Positions 22,241 through 31,258 are shown, numbered from the stretch's first letter. The stretch is DNA of 32,382 nt from Bacillota bacterium (GCA_023401495.1 JAEXDU010000011.1:1-32382), one strand, 5' to 3'. Notes: generated from the letters alone by a model not told the origin. Translations and numbers: made by a program.

Positions 22241-23242
22241 GTGAGCATTTTGGTTCATATCAGCGATATTGCCCGCATGGCCGGCGTTTCCAACGCAACG
22301 GTATCGCGCGTGATCAACGGTACGGCTAAAGTGAGCGAAGAAAAAACAAAGCGGGTGGAAGAAGCCATCCGCAAAACAGGGTTTAATCCCAACGAGATCG
22401 CGCGCTCCCTCTACAAAAAATCCTCCCGGCTGATTGGGTATATTGTTCCGAGCATTCTGAACATTTTCCTCAGCGAGGTCGGGCGGGCGATTGAAGACGA
22501 AGCGTTTCGCAGCGGCTATAAAATGATCCTCTGCAATTCGGATGAAAATCCCGAAAAAGAGGCATCGTATATCAAGATGCTGACGGGCATGAACGCGGAC
22601 GGCATCATCATCACCGCAAACAACGAGCATCTGGAGGAAGAAATCCGCAGCTGCCCGATCCCGATTGTTTTGATGGACAAAAGCGCAGATGCCTTTTACG
22701 CGGCCTCCGTTCAGTCCGACAATTACACCGGCGCGCGGATCGCCACAGAGCACCTGATCGATTGCGGGTGCAGAAAGCTGGTTCTGATGCGCGGGCCGAT
22801 TCAGTATTCCAGCAGCCAGCAGCGCTACCAGGGGTATGTGGACGTCTGCCGGGAGCATCAGATCGAGCCGCTGTTTGTCAACAGCAGGTACAGTTATGAC
22901 GAGGGGATTCAAAGCGCGCGGGAGCTGTTCGAGCGATATCCCGACACGGATGGGATTCTCGCCTCCACCGATCTGGTGGCGTTTGCCCTCTATAAGGTGC
23001 TTTATGAGCAGCACCGCAAGGTTCCGGACGACGTGATGATCGTGGGCTACGACGATGTGGGCCTGAGCCGCCTGATGATCCCGACCCTGACGACGGTGGC
23101 GCAGCCGATTGAAGAGATCGGCCGGCTGTGCGTACAGCTCATCGTGGAGCAGACGGAGCACGGCACGATCCAACAGCGGGAAAATATGCTGCCGGTTTCT
23201 TTGAAAATCCGGGAGACAACGAAACGAAAAGAAGGAGTTTGA
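22241..23242 (+). CDS. LacI-family repressor of the nucleoside operon
   Basis: About 333 residues. The N-terminal LacI HTH and hinge are clear (HISDIARMAGVSNATVSRVING, then NEIARSLYKKSS). The C-terminal periplasmic-binding-like domain follows with IGYIVPSILNIFL, DGIIITANNEHL and VPDDVMIVGYDDVGLSRLMIPTLTTV. The GTG at 22241 is favoured because AAGG ends 6 bases upstream and homologues begin just before the HISDIA block; the TTG at 22220 adds an unconserved stretch. It is the first gene of the operon, 3 bp before deoB. The inducer is probably a nucleoside or a pentose phosphate made by the pathway; this is inferred from context. Confidence 0.9.
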   Translation: MSILVHISDIARMAGVSNATVSRVINGTAKVSEEKTKRVEEAIRKTGFNPNEIARSLYKKSSRLIGYIVPSILNIFLSEVGRAIEDEAFRSGYKMILCNSDENPEKEASYIKMLTGMNADGIIITANNEHLEEEIRSCPIPIVLMDKSADAFYAASVQSDNYTGARIATEHLIDCGCRKLVLMRGPIQYSSSQQRYQGYVDVCREHQIEPLFVNSRYSYDEGIQSARELFERYPDTDGILASTDLVAFALYKVLYEQHRKVPDDVMIVGYDDVGLSRLMIPTLTTVAQPIEEIGRLCVQLIVEQTEHGTIQQRENMLPVSLKIRETTKRKEGV

Positions 23243-23245
23243 CCT

Positions 23246-24415
23246 ATGAATAAAAGGGTGTTTTTGATTGTTCTGGACAGCTGCGGCATCGGCGAGGAGC
23301 CGGACGCTGCGGAATACGGCGATGAAGGCAGCAATACGCTGGCCGCGTGCGCGACCAGTCCATATTTTCACATGCCCAATATGCAGAAGCTCGGCCTTTT
23401 TAATATCGATGGGGTAGACTGCTGGCCGAAGGAGAGCTCTCCCTCAGGCGCTTTCGGACGCCTGCAGGAAGCCTCCAAGGGCAAAGATACCACGATCGGC
23501 CATTGGGAGATTTCGGGCATTTATTCCCCGAAGCCCCTGCCCACCTACCCGGAGGGCTTTCCGGAGGAGGTCGTCCGTGAGTTTGAGGAAAAAACAGGCC
23601 GCCGCGTGCTGTGCAACAGGCCCTATTCCGGCACCGACGTCATCCGCGATTACGGCAAAGAGCATGTGGAAACCGGCGCGTTGATCGTCTACACCTCCGC
23701 GGACAGCGTGTTCCAAATCGCGGCGCACGAATCCATTGTCCCGCCGGAGGAACTGTACCGTTACTGCAGAATCGCAAGAGAAATGCTCCAGGGCGAGCAC
23801 GGTGTGGGCCGGGTGATTGCGCGCCCGTTCACCGGCGAGTACCCGGATTTTACGCGCACCTCGAACCGGCACGATTTTTCGATGGAGCCGCCGGCCGTGA
23901 CGATGCTTGACCAGCTCAGCGAAAAGGGCTTTGATGTGATCGCCGTGGGCAAGATCAACGATATCTTTGTCGGGAAAGGCGTCACCGAGGCGATCGGCAC
24001 CAAAAACAACGCGGACGGGATCGAGCGTACGCTCGGATACCTGCAAAAGGACTTTAACGGCCTGTGCTTTATCAATCTGGTCGATTTCGATATGCTGTAC
24101 GGCCACCGCAACGACGTGGACGGCTACGCGAAGGCGCTCGCTTATTTTGATGAGAAGCTGCCGGAGCTTCTGGCGGGCCTGCGCGAGGACGATCTGCTGA
24201 TGATCACCGCCGACCACGGCTGCGATCCTTCCACACCGTCGACCGACCATTCCAGAGAATACATTCCATGGGTTATTACGGGAAAACAGGTCAAAGCCGG
24301 CGCAAACCTTGGAACCAGCCCCACCTTTGCCAATATCGGCGCGACGATTCTGGAGTATTTCGGAGTAGAGCCGCGCATTACAGGCAAATCCAGCCTGAAC
24401 GAAATTTTACGTTAA
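23246..24415 (+). CDS. deoB: Phosphopentomutase
   Basis: 389 residues, the normal family length. It interconverts (deoxy)ribose-1-phosphate and -5-phosphate. As an alkaline-phosphatase superfamily enzyme it has two metal sites: Asp11 in IVLDSCGIGE, and the late NLVDFDMLYGHRNDV, ITADHGCDP and STDHSREYIP segments. The phospho-accepting threonine is Thr82 or Thr83 in KDTTIGHWE. GAAGGAG precedes the ATG and the gap to lacI is 3 bp. It links the phosphorylases (DeoD, Pdp) to DeoC. Confidence 0.97.
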   Translation: MNKRVFLIVLDSCGIGEEPDAAEYGDEGSNTLAACATSPYFHMPNMQKLGLFNIDGVDCWPKESSPSGAFGRLQEASKGKDTTIGHWEISGIYSPKPLPTYPEGFPEEVVREFEEKTGRRVLCNRPYSGTDVIRDYGKEHVETGALIVYTSADSVFQIAAHESIVPPEELYRYCRIAREMLQGEHGVGRVIARPFTGEYPDFTRTSNRHDFSMEPPAVTMLDQLSEKGFDVIAVGKINDIFVGKGVTEAIGTKNNADGIERTLGYLQKDFNGLCFINLVDFDMLYGHRNDVDGYAKALAYFDEKLPELLAGLREDDLLMITADHGCDPSTPSTDHSREYIPWVITGKQVKAGANLGTSPTFANIGATILEYFGVEPRITGKSSLNEILR

Positions 24416-24431
24416 TACGGAGGGAACAAAG

Positions 24432-25142
24432 ATGTCAAATGTACCAACGCCCCATAACGCCGCGAAGGAAGGCGAGATTGCCAAAACGGTTCTGATGCCG
24501 GGCGATCCGCTGCGCGCGAAATTTATTGCAGAAACTTATCTGGAGAACGTCACCTGCTTTAATACCGTTCGCAATATGCTCGGTTTCACCGGCACCTACA
24601 AGGGGCGCCCCGTCTCTGTGATGGGCGGCGGCATGGGCATGCCCTCTGTTGGAATTTACACCTACGAGCTTTTTAACTTCTATGGAGTAGAGAATATCAT
24701 CCGTATCGGCTCGGCCGGCGGTCTGGCCGACACCGTTCAACTGCGCGACGTGGTGGCCGGAATGGGCGCCTGCACCAATTCCAGCTTTGCAGAGCAGTAC
24801 CGTCTGCCCGGCACCTATGCGCCGATTGCGGATTACGGCCTTTTGAGCCGCGCGGTCAAGGCGGCGGAAGAACTGGGGATCCTGATGAAGGTAGGCAATG
24901 TCCTTTCCAGCGACACATTCTATGACGACAACGAAGATGCCCTCCCGGCATGGAAGAAAATGGGCGTTCTTGCGGTGGAAATGGAAGCCGCGGCGCTTTA
25001 CATGAATGCGGCCCGCGCGGGGAAAAATGCTCTTTGTCTGCTCACCATTTCCGATCGTCCGCTGGCTGGGGAATCCCTCCCGGCCGAGGAGCGCCAGACC
25101 GGCTTTACTCAGATGATGGAGATTGCCCTCGCTCTTGCCTGA
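24432..25142 (+). CDS. deoD: Purine nucleoside phosphorylase, DeoD (hexameric) type
   Basis: 236 residues, full length. It phosphorolyses purine (deoxy)nucleosides to base and (deoxy)ribose-1-phosphate. Family motifs are TPHNAAKEGEIA near the N-terminus, LMPGDPLRAKFIAE, GGGMGMPSVGIYTYEL, RIGSAGGL, VEMEAAALY and TISDRP, where Asp208 corresponds to the catalytic proton donor (Asp204 in E. coli). GGAGGG lies before the ATG. It follows deoB by 16 bp. Confidence 0.97.
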   Translation: MSNVPTPHNAAKEGEIAKTVLMPGDPLRAKFIAETYLENVTCFNTVRNMLGFTGTYKGRPVSVMGGGMGMPSVGIYTYELFNFYGVENIIRIGSAGGLADTVQLRDVVAGMGACTNSSFAEQYRLPGTYAPIADYGLLSRAVKAAEELGILMKVGNVLSSDTFYDDNEDALPAWKKMGVLAVEMEAAALYMNAARAGKNALCLLTISDRPLAGESLPAEERQTGFTQMMEIALALA

Positions 25143-25234
25143 TCGTTCTGTTTGGTTTTTAAAGCTGACCGCCCTGCCGGTTTTGGCGGCGTTCGGCTTC
25201 CGGAGATTCTCATCCCCCGTCCTCAAAGCCAGAA

Positions 25235-25254
25235 ATACCGCTTTCCGGCGGTAT
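25235..25254 (+). other. Small hairpin in the deoD-BMP gap
   Basis: ATACCGC (25235-25241) pairs with GCGGTAT (25248-25254). It lies about 35 bp before the lipoprotein start and may protect or cleave the mRNA so that the binding protein is made in excess. No separate promoter is clear. Confidence 0.4.
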
Positions 25255-25287
25255 ATCATATTCAAAAAAATATCAGGAGGAAAATGT

Positions 25288-26358
25288 ATGAAAAAGATTC
25301 TTGCACTTTTACTCGCGGCATCAATGGCGATGTCCGCCACAGCCTGCTCCAGCGGAGCAACAACGTCGAGCGCTGCACCGGCGTCCTCAGGCGAAACTTC
25401 CAGCGCGGCAAAAGCGACTTTCAAGGTTTCCATGGTCACAGATACCGGCGGTGTCAACGATCAGTCCTTTAACCAGCTTTCCTGGGAAGGCCTGCAGAAA
25501 TTAAAGACCGACAGCGGCGCGGACATCAGCTATGCGGAGTCCAAGCAGGAGGCCGACTATGCGACAAACCTGGATAAGGCTGTCGATGACGAAAACAATC
25601 TGGTTTGGGGCGTTGGCTTTGCAATGGGCGACGCGATCCTGAATGCGGCAAAAGCAAACCCAGATGTTCAGTTCGCAATCGTAGACAACGCTTACGACGA
25701 GACCCCCTCCAACCTGACTGCGGTTGTGTTCCGTGCGCAGGAGCCCTCCTTCCTGGTAGGCTACATTGCGGCGAAAACCACCAAGACCAACAAAGTCGGT
25801 TTTGTGGGCGGCATCAAGAGCGGCGTTATCGATCAGTTTGAATACGGCTACAAGGCCGGTGTTGCTTACGGCGCAAAAGAGATGGGCAAAACCGTTGAGG
25901 TAGTTGCTCAGTATGCCGAAAGCTTCGTCGATTCCGCGAAGGGCAAGGCCATCGCTTCCAAAATGTTCTCCGGCGGATGCGACATCGTATTCCATGCCGC
26001 GGGCAACGTCGGTACCGGCGTCATCGAGGCCGCGAAAGAAGCGAACAAATACGCGATCGGCGTTGACAAGGATCAGGCTTTCCTCGCTCCCAACAACGTT
26101 CTGACCTCCGCTCTGAAGAAGGTTGACAAAGCTGTTGAAGAAGTCTCCAAAGAGATCATGGACGGCAAAGCAACCGGCGGCACCACCATCAGCCTGGGCG
26201 TTAAGGAAGAAGCAGCCGGCATCCCCGAAGAGCATAAGCTCATGGGCGAAGAGACCTACAAAGCCGCTGCGGCTCTGCAGGATCAGATCAAAGACGGCAA
26301 GCTGGTTCCCCCCGCAAGTGAAGAAGACTACAATACCTTTGTTAAGAATCTGAAATAA
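25288..26358 (+). CDS. BMP-family nucleoside-binding lipoprotein of an ABC importer
   Basis: 356 residues. A lipoprotein signal (KK, then a hydrophobic stretch) ends in SATAC with Cys20 as the lipidated residue. It is followed by a Ser/Ala/Thr-rich linker of ~25 residues and a BMP/PnrA-type binding domain: MVTDTGGVNDQSFNQLSWEGL, VWGVGFAMGDAI, FVGGIKSGVIDQFEYGYKAG and VFHAAGNVGTGVIEAAKE. The family binds purine and pyrimidine nucleosides outside the membrane. AGGAGG lies 8 bases before the ATG; an upstream in-frame extension is not conserved. A weak terminator after the gene suggests it is expressed more than the ATPase and permeases. Confidence 0.94.
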   Translation: MKKILALLLAASMAMSATACSSGATTSSAAPASSGETSSAAKATFKVSMVTDTGGVNDQSFNQLSWEGLQKLKTDSGADISYAESKQEADYATNLDKAVDDENNLVWGVGFAMGDAILNAAKANPDVQFAIVDNAYDETPSNLTAVVFRAQEPSFLVGYIAAKTTKTNKVGFVGGIKSGVIDQFEYGYKAGVAYGAKEMGKTVEVVAQYAESFVDSAKGKAIASKMFSGGCDIVFHAAGNVGTGVIEAAKEANKYAIGVDKDQAFLAPNNVLTSALKKVDKAVEEVSKEIMDGKATGGTTISLGVKEEAAGIPEEHKLMGEETYKAAAALQDQIKDGKLVPPASEEDYNTFVKNLK

Positions 26359-26376
26359 TTGATTGCATCTGCACTT

Positions 26377-26416
26377 TTTTACGGAGGGGCGCCTTCGGGC
26401 GCCTTTTCCCGTAAAA
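26377..26416 (+). terminator. Partial terminator between BMP gene and ATPase gene
   Basis: Outer arms TTTTACGG and CCGTAAAA (26377-26384, 26409-26416) enclose GGCGCC-TTCG-GGCGCC (26388-26403), a tetraloop hairpin followed by only four T. It is likely to end or protect part of the transcripts after the binding-protein gene. Confidence 0.65.
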
Positions 26417-26446
26417 GAGGGAACGGAAGGTTAGGGGAGATTTACT

Positions 26447-27988
26447 ATGGAAATCAGTCCGGAATACGCAGTACAGATGCACGGTATTGTGAAAACATTC
26501 GGCTCCTTTTGCGCCTTGGATCAGGTGCATCTGGATGTCAAAAAAGGATCGATTCACGCCATTTTGGGCGAGAACGGCGCCGGTAAAAGTACCCTGATGA
26601 ATGTGCTTTACGGCCTGTATCAGGCCGATGCCGGGGAAATCTTTTTAAACGGCGAGAAAGTCGCCATCAAAAACCCGAACGACGCCATTGCGCGCGGCAT
26701 CGGAATGGTGCACCAGCATTTCATGCTGGTAGACAATTTTACGGTTACGGAGAATATCATTCTCGGCAAAGAAGTGACCGGCCAGTTTGGTGTTCTCGAC
26801 ATGAAGAAAGCGCGCGAAGAGGTTCTGAAGATCGTAAAGGAATACGGTCTTGAGGTAGACCCCGATGCAAAAATTGAAGATATTTCCGTTGGAATGCAGC
26901 AGCGCGTTGAAATTTTAAAGGCGCTGTACCGCGGCGCGGATATCCTGATTCTGGACGAGCCGACTGCGGTCCTTACTCCGCAGGAGATAGGCGAGCTGAT
27001 CGAGATCATGCGCGGTCTGGCTGAAAATGGAAAAACTATTATCATCATTACCCATAAGCTCAAAGAAATCCAATCGTCATCCGATGTCTGCACGATCATT
27101 CGCCGTGGCCAGTATATCGACACGTTCCCGGTCCACGATGTGAGCGAAGAAGAGCTTGCGACAAAGATGGTGGGGCACCAGGTCAAGCTGGTGGTAGACA
27201 AAACGCCCGCCGAGCCTGGCGAAGTTGTTTTTGAAATTGAAAATCTGACAGTAAAGGACGAACGCGGACTCGAAGCGGTCAAGAGCCTTTCGCTTCGCGT
27301 GCGCAGAGGTGAGATTGTCGGAATTGCCGGCGTTGACGGGAACGGTCAAAAAGAGCTGGTAGAGGCAATTACCTGTCTGACAAAGGTGGAAAGCGGCGCC
27401 ATTCGGATCAATGGAACCGAAATCCAGAATACGACTCCGCGCAACGTCATTGAACATAAAATTTCAACCATACATGAAGACCGTCAGCGCCGCGGATTGG
27501 TGATGCCGTTCACCGTGGCGGAAAACACCGTGCTTGAAAAATACCGCAGCAGTCAGTTCAGCAGACGCGGCATGCTGCTGCTGGATAAAATCACAGCCTT
27601 TGCAAAGCGCCTTGTGGAGGATTACGACATCCGCCCGGCCGACTGCGAGGGGCACCCGGCGCGCGGACTTTCGGGCGGCAACCAGCAAAAGGTGATCATC
27701 GCGAGAGAAATCTCGAACGATCCCGATCTGCTGATCGCCGTACAGCCCACCCGCGGTCTCGACGTGGGCGCGATCGAATATGTACACAAAATGCTGGTGC
27801 AGGAGCGCGACAAGGGTAAGGGCATTCTGCTGGTTTCGCTGGAGCTGGATGAAATCCTGAATGTGGCCGATACCGTCTGCGTGATTTACGGCGGGATGAT
27901 TACCGGCACCTTTACACAGGAGGAAGCCGACGAAAACACGGTTGGATTATTAATGGCGGGAGGAAAGCGGAATGAAAACGCTGGTTAA
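26447..27988 (+). CDS. Nucleoside ABC importer ATPase (two fused ABC domains)
   Basis: 513 residues with two ATPase cassettes, as in sugar- and nucleoside-type importers. Domain 1 has a full Walker A (GENGAGKST), the Q-loop HQHF, signature SVGMQQR and Walker B LILDEPTAVL. Domain 2 has a degenerate Walker A (GVDGNGQKE) and Walker B (LLIAVQPTRGLD) but a clean signature LSGGNQQK, the usual asymmetry of this group. GGGGAG lies 7 bases before the ATG. It overlaps the next gene by 17 bp and drives uptake through the two permeases. Confidence 0.94.
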   Translation: MEISPEYAVQMHGIVKTFGSFCALDQVHLDVKKGSIHAILGENGAGKSTLMNVLYGLYQADAGEIFLNGEKVAIKNPNDAIARGIGMVHQHFMLVDNFTVTENIILGKEVTGQFGVLDMKKAREEVLKIVKEYGLEVDPDAKIEDISVGMQQRVEILKALYRGADILILDEPTAVLTPQEIGELIEIMRGLAENGKTIIIITHKLKEIQSSSDVCTIIRRGQYIDTFPVHDVSEEELATKMVGHQVKLVVDKTPAEPGEVVFEIENLTVKDERGLEAVKSLSLRVRRGEIVGIAGVDGNGQKELVEAITCLTKVESGAIRINGTEIQNTTPRNVIEHKISTIHEDRQRRGLVMPFTVAENTVLEKYRSSQFSRRGMLLLDKITAFAKRLVEDYDIRPADCEGHPARGLSGGNQQKVIIAREISNDPDLLIAVQPTRGLDVGAIEYVHKMLVQERDKGKGILLVSLELDEILNVADTVCVIYGGMITGTFTQEEADENTVGLLMAGGKRNENAG

Positions 27989-29099
27989 GATACTGAAAAA
28001 ACCAATCACCTCCACGCTGATTGCCGTGCTGTTCGGCTTTCTGGTAGCGGCGATTGTTCTGATCCTGGCGGGATATAATCCCATACAGGCGTTCAGCGCC
28101 CTGTTCAACGGGATTTTCTCCAAGCCCAAGTACATTTCGAATGTCATCATCAAAGCGACGCCTATTATCCTGACGGGCCTCTCCGTGGCGTTTGCCTATA
28201 AAACGGGCCTGTTCAATATCGGGGCCGAGGGGCAGTACATTGCAGGCACCGTGTTTTCCGTCCTTGTGGGCGTCAAGCTCGATCTGGCCCCGGTGTTCCA
28301 GATTCCGATCGTTGTGCTGGCCGGTGTGCTGGGCGGCGCCCTGTTTGGCGGAATGGTCGGTCTTTTGAAAGCAAGGTTCGGGATTCACGAGGTCATCACC
28401 AGTATCATGCTGAACTGGATCGGCCTGTATCTTTGCAATTTTATCGTCAATTCAGAGGCATACCATAAGCCGAATTCCACCGCCAGTCTGCCGGTGAATT
28501 CGTCGAGCTACACGATGCTTCTTCCGCAGTGGAAAGCTTCGCCTGAGGGGATAGCGGCACTGAAACCCCACCAGTGGCTGTACGACATGCTGGTGCGCAC
28601 AGACGTGAATTTCGGGATTTTGATCGCGATCGTGATGGTCGTGGTGATCTGGGTTCTGCTGTACCGTTCCACAAAGGGGTATGAGCTGCGCGCCGTCGGC
28701 TTTAACCGCGACGCGGCGGAATTCTCCGGCATCAATGTCAGCCGCAACATCATCGACGCCATGCTGATCGCCGGTGCGCTTTCGGGCCTGGCGGGTGCGC
28801 TCGCAATTACGGGTACGGCGCCGCACGGCATCTCTACGCTGGCTGCGTTTGAAAACAACGGCTTCAACGGTCTTTCGGTGGCCCTAATCGCCGGTTCCTC
28901 TCCGGTCGGCTGTGTGTTCGCCGGTCTGCTGTTTGGCGGGCTGCTGTATGGCGGACAGAGCGTTCAGCAGGTGGTTGGCGCACCGACCGAAATTATCAAT
29001 ATCATGATCGGTACGATTGTATTCTTTGTGGCCCTGACTCGGATTGTTCCGATTCTGGCAGACAGACTGGGAAAGAGGGGTACCGAACATGCTAACTAG
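27972..29099 (+). CDS. Nucleoside ABC importer permease 1
   Basis: 375 residues with about eight to ten hydrophobic segments, starting at residues ~15-35. Diagnostic stretches are ATPIILTGLSVAFAYKTGLFNIGAEGQ, HEVITSIMLNWIGLYLCNFIV, KGYELRAVGFNRDAAEFSGI and AGALSGLAGALAITG. This is the longer of two permeases in BMP-type nucleoside importers (PnrB/NupB-like). It begins within the ATPase gene and ends 11 bp inside the second permease, indicating tight coupling. Confidence 0.93.
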   Translation: MKTLVKILKKPITSTLIAVLFGFLVAAIVLILAGYNPIQAFSALFNGIFSKPKYISNVIIKATPIILTGLSVAFAYKTGLFNIGAEGQYIAGTVFSVLVGVKLDLAPVFQIPIVVLAGVLGGALFGGMVGLLKARFGIHEVITSIMLNWIGLYLCNFIVNSEAYHKPNSTASLPVNSSSYTMLLPQWKASPEGIAALKPHQWLYDMLVRTDVNFGILIAIVMVVVIWVLLYRSTKGYELRAVGFNRDAAEFSGINVSRNIIDAMLIAGALSGLAGALAITGTAPHGISTLAAFENNGFNGLSVALIAGSSPVGCVFAGLLFGGLLYGGQSVQQVVGAPTEIINIMIGTIVFFVALTRIVPILADRLGKRGTEHAN

Positions 29100-30015
29100 T
29101 ATTTTGCTTTTGGTTGGAATTACGATGATGTATTCCACCCCTCTGGTGTTCGGCGCGCTGGGCGGCGTGATTTCGGAGCGCTCCGGCGTGATCAACATCG
29201 GTATTGAGGGCATGATGACGATGGGAGCCCTGACCGCGGCGTCCGTCAGCTATTATACCGGTAACCCCTGGCTCGGCTTTCTGGCCGCGGGCGCGGCAGG
29301 CGCGGCGATTGCTCTGCTGCACGCCATCGCGTCCATTACCTTCAATGCGGATCAGACGATTTCCGGTATCGCCATCAACCTGCTCGGTCCCGGCTTCGCG
29401 CTGTTCTTCTGCCGCCTGTTGTTTGACAACGCGGCAATGACGCCCCCCGTAAAAACGCTGCCGAAGCTGTTCGGCGAAAACGCGTTTCACGGCACACCGG
29501 CAGAGAGCCTGAATGTGGACGTCACCGTTCTTCTCGCTCTGATTGCTACGGTAGTCATCTGGTTTGTGCTTTACAAAACCAAATGGGGACTTCGCATCCG
29601 CTCGGTCGGTGAATACCCGGCGGCGGCGGATACCCTTGGAATCAACGTCACCCGCACGCGGTATCTCTGTGTGCTGATGTCCGGTGTGATGGCGGGCTTC
29701 GGCGGCGCTTCCATGACGCTGGCGATTATCTCTCAGTTTAACCAGACGGCGATCAGCGGCCAGGGCTTTATCGCGCTGGCGGCGGTGATCTTCGGCAAAT
29801 GGACGCCGTATGGCGCGTACGGCGCGTGCATGCTGTTCGGCCTCGCGCAGGCCCTTACGGTCGTGCTCGGCGGCAGTGACAGCAGCGTGACCCTTCCAAG
29901 CCAAATTCTGGCCATGCTGCCGTATGTATTAACAATTATTGTGCTGGTCCTCTTCGTCGGTCGTTCCGTTGCCCCGAAGGCAGACGGAGTGCCCTACGAA
30001 AAAGGCGAACGCTGA
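29089..30015 (+). CDS. Nucleoside ABC importer permease 2
   Basis: 308 residues, mostly hydrophobic, the shorter partner permease (PnrD/NupC-like). Family stretches are TPLVFGALGGVISERSGVINIGIEGMM, NADQTISGIAINLLGPG, KWGLRIRSVGEYPAAADTLGI and GQGFIALAAVIFGKW. The ATG at 29089 is chosen because AAGAGGGG precedes it; a longer frame from 29044 would overlap permease 1 by 56 bp. It forms the membrane channel with permease 1. deoC follows 15 bp later. Confidence 0.93.
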   Translation: MLTSILLLVGITMMYSTPLVFGALGGVISERSGVINIGIEGMMTMGALTAASVSYYTGNPWLGFLAAGAAGAAIALLHAIASITFNADQTISGIAINLLGPGFALFFCRLLFDNAAMTPPVKTLPKLFGENAFHGTPAESLNVDVTVLLALIATVVIWFVLYKTKWGLRIRSVGEYPAAADTLGINVTRTRYLCVLMSGVMAGFGGASMTLAIISQFNQTAISGQGFIALAAVIFGKWTPYGAYGACMLFGLAQALTVVLGGSDSSVTLPSQILAMLPYVLTIIVLVLFVGRSVAPKADGVPYEKGER

Positions 30016-30030
30016 CAAAAGGAGAAACGT

Positions 30031-30699
30031 ATGGAACTTGCTAAAATTGTCGGTACGGTAGACCATACCCTGCTCAAGCAGGTGGCCACATGGGAGCAAA
30101 TCAAAGAGCTTTGCGACGACGCGATGCATTATCAGACGGCGTCGGTCTGCATTCCGGCTGCCTATGTCAAGAAGGCCAAGGAATATGTGGGCGACGCCAT
30201 GCGCGTCTGCACGGTCATCGGCTTCCCGAACGGCTACTCCACCACGGCGGTGAAGGTGTTCGAAACACAGGACGCCGTTCAGAACGGCGCGGATGAAATC
30301 GATATGGTCATCAATATCGGATGGGTCAAGGATGGGCTTTACGATCAGGTTACGGAAGAAATCAAACAGATCAAACAGGCCTGCGGCGGGCGTATCCTGA
30401 AAGTGATCGTGGAAACCTGCCTCCTCACAGAGGAGGAAAAAATCCGGATGTGCGAGGTCGTCACACGCTCCGGCGCGGACTTTATCAAAACCTCCACCGG
30501 CTTTTCCACCGGCGGCGCAACCTTTGACGATGTGGCGCTGTTTGCAAAGCATATTGGCCCCGGCATCAAGATCAAGGCTGCCGGTGGAATCGCAAGCATG
30601 GAGGATGCGGAGCGCTTCCTTTCGCTCGGCGCTTCCAGACTGGGAACCAGCCGGATCATCCAGATCCTGAAAAACGAAGATTCCAGCGGGCAGTATTAG
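30031..30699 (+). CDS. deoC: Deoxyribose-phosphate aldolase
   Basis: 222 residues, a class I aldolase TIM barrel. It splits 2-deoxyribose-5-phosphate into acetaldehyde and glyceraldehyde-3-phosphate. The Schiff-base lysine is Lys153 in FIKTSTGF, with Lys182 in IKAAGGI and Asp91 in EIDMVINIG as partners. AAAGGAG precedes the ATG. It lies between the importer and cdd in the same operon. The acetaldehyde it releases needs a further step that is not obvious in the window. Confidence 0.97.
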   Translation: MELAKIVGTVDHTLLKQVATWEQIKELCDDAMHYQTASVCIPAAYVKKAKEYVGDAMRVCTVIGFPNGYSTTAVKVFETQDAVQNGADEIDMVINIGWVKDGLYDQVTEEIKQIKQACGGRILKVIVETCLLTEEEKIRMCEVVTRSGADFIKTSTGFSTGGATFDDVALFAKHIGPGIKIKAAGGIASMEDAERFLSLGASRLGTSRIIQILKNEDSSGQY

Positions 30700-30723
30700 T
30701 ACGGTCTGAATGTTTTTTCAGCG

Positions 30724-30755
30724 GGCAAAGGGCGGATCGTAATCCGCCCTTTGCC
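30724..30755 (+). other. Perfect hairpin between deoC and cdd
   Basis: A 14-bp perfect stem (30724-30737 with 30742-30755) and a 4-base loop begin 25 bp after the deoC stop and end 26 bp before cdd. No U tract follows, so it is more likely an mRNA-protecting or weakly terminating stem than a full stop. Confidence 0.6.
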
Positions 30756-30781
30756 ATCACAGCAGAAAGAAGGAGCCTTAC

Positions 30782-31198
30782 ATGAACGACAAAGAACTGG
30801 TGAAAGCGGCGATCGAAGCGCGTGAAATGGCTTATGTGCCGTACTCTGGGTTTGCTGTGGGCGCGGCGCTTCTGACTGCCGGCGGGAAGCTGTATCAGGG
30901 CTGCAACATTGAAAACGCGGCTTATACCCCCAGCAACTGCGCGGAGCGAACGGCCTTTTTCAAGGCTGTGAGCATCGGTGAGCGGGATTTTGCCGCGATC
31001 GCGATTGTCGGCGGGAAGCATGGGGCGCCCATCAGCGAATACTGCGCGCCCTGCGGCGTATGCCGGCAGGTGATGATGGAATTCTGCGACCCGGATACTT
31101 TCCGGATTCTTCTGGCGAAAAGCCCGGAGGAATGGCAGTCTTACACGCTGAAAGAGCTGCTTCCGCTCGGCTTCAGCGGCAAAGACCTTGGCAGGTAA
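30782..31198 (+). CDS. cdd: Cytidine deaminase
   Basis: 138 residues, the short tetrameric type. It deaminates cytidine and deoxycytidine to uridine and deoxyuridine. Zinc ligands and acid are visible: Cys53 and Glu55 in NCAERTA, Cys88 and Cys91 in CAPCGVCRQ. Substrate-binding PYSGFAVGAAL and NIENAAYTPS are present. AAAGGAG precedes the ATG. It feeds Pdp, the next gene. Confidence 0.97.
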   Translation: MNDKELVKAAIEAREMAYVPYSGFAVGAALLTAGGKLYQGCNIENAAYTPSNCAERTAFFKAVSIGERDFAAIAIVGGKHGAPISEYCAPCGVCRQVMMEFCDPDTFRILLAKSPEEWQSYTLKELLPLGFSGKDLGR

Positions 31199-31232
31199 TG
31201 CGGATTTTCCATACACAGGCGAACAAAAATGC

Positions 31233-31258
31233 TTGTCCCCGCCGCTGGCGGAAGACAA
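31233..31258. repeat. GC-rich intergenic hairpin with shared core, between cdd and pdp
   Basis: Outer arms TTGTC (31233-31237) and GACAA (31254-31258) enclose TCCCCGCCGCTGGCGGA (31236-31252), 16 of 17 identical to the minus-strand core at 17199-17215. The outer arms differ between copies yet still pair. Confidence 0.55.

Noticed and set aside
22028..23371. 447-residue minus-strand frame over the LacI gene
   Set aside because: It is antisense to a clear LacI repressor and crosses its promoter; its translation has no recognisable family pattern.
27301..27340. Loss-of-function mutation in the second ATPase domain (degenerate Walker A)
   Set aside because: Degenerate second cassettes are normal in this family of two-domain importer ATPases.
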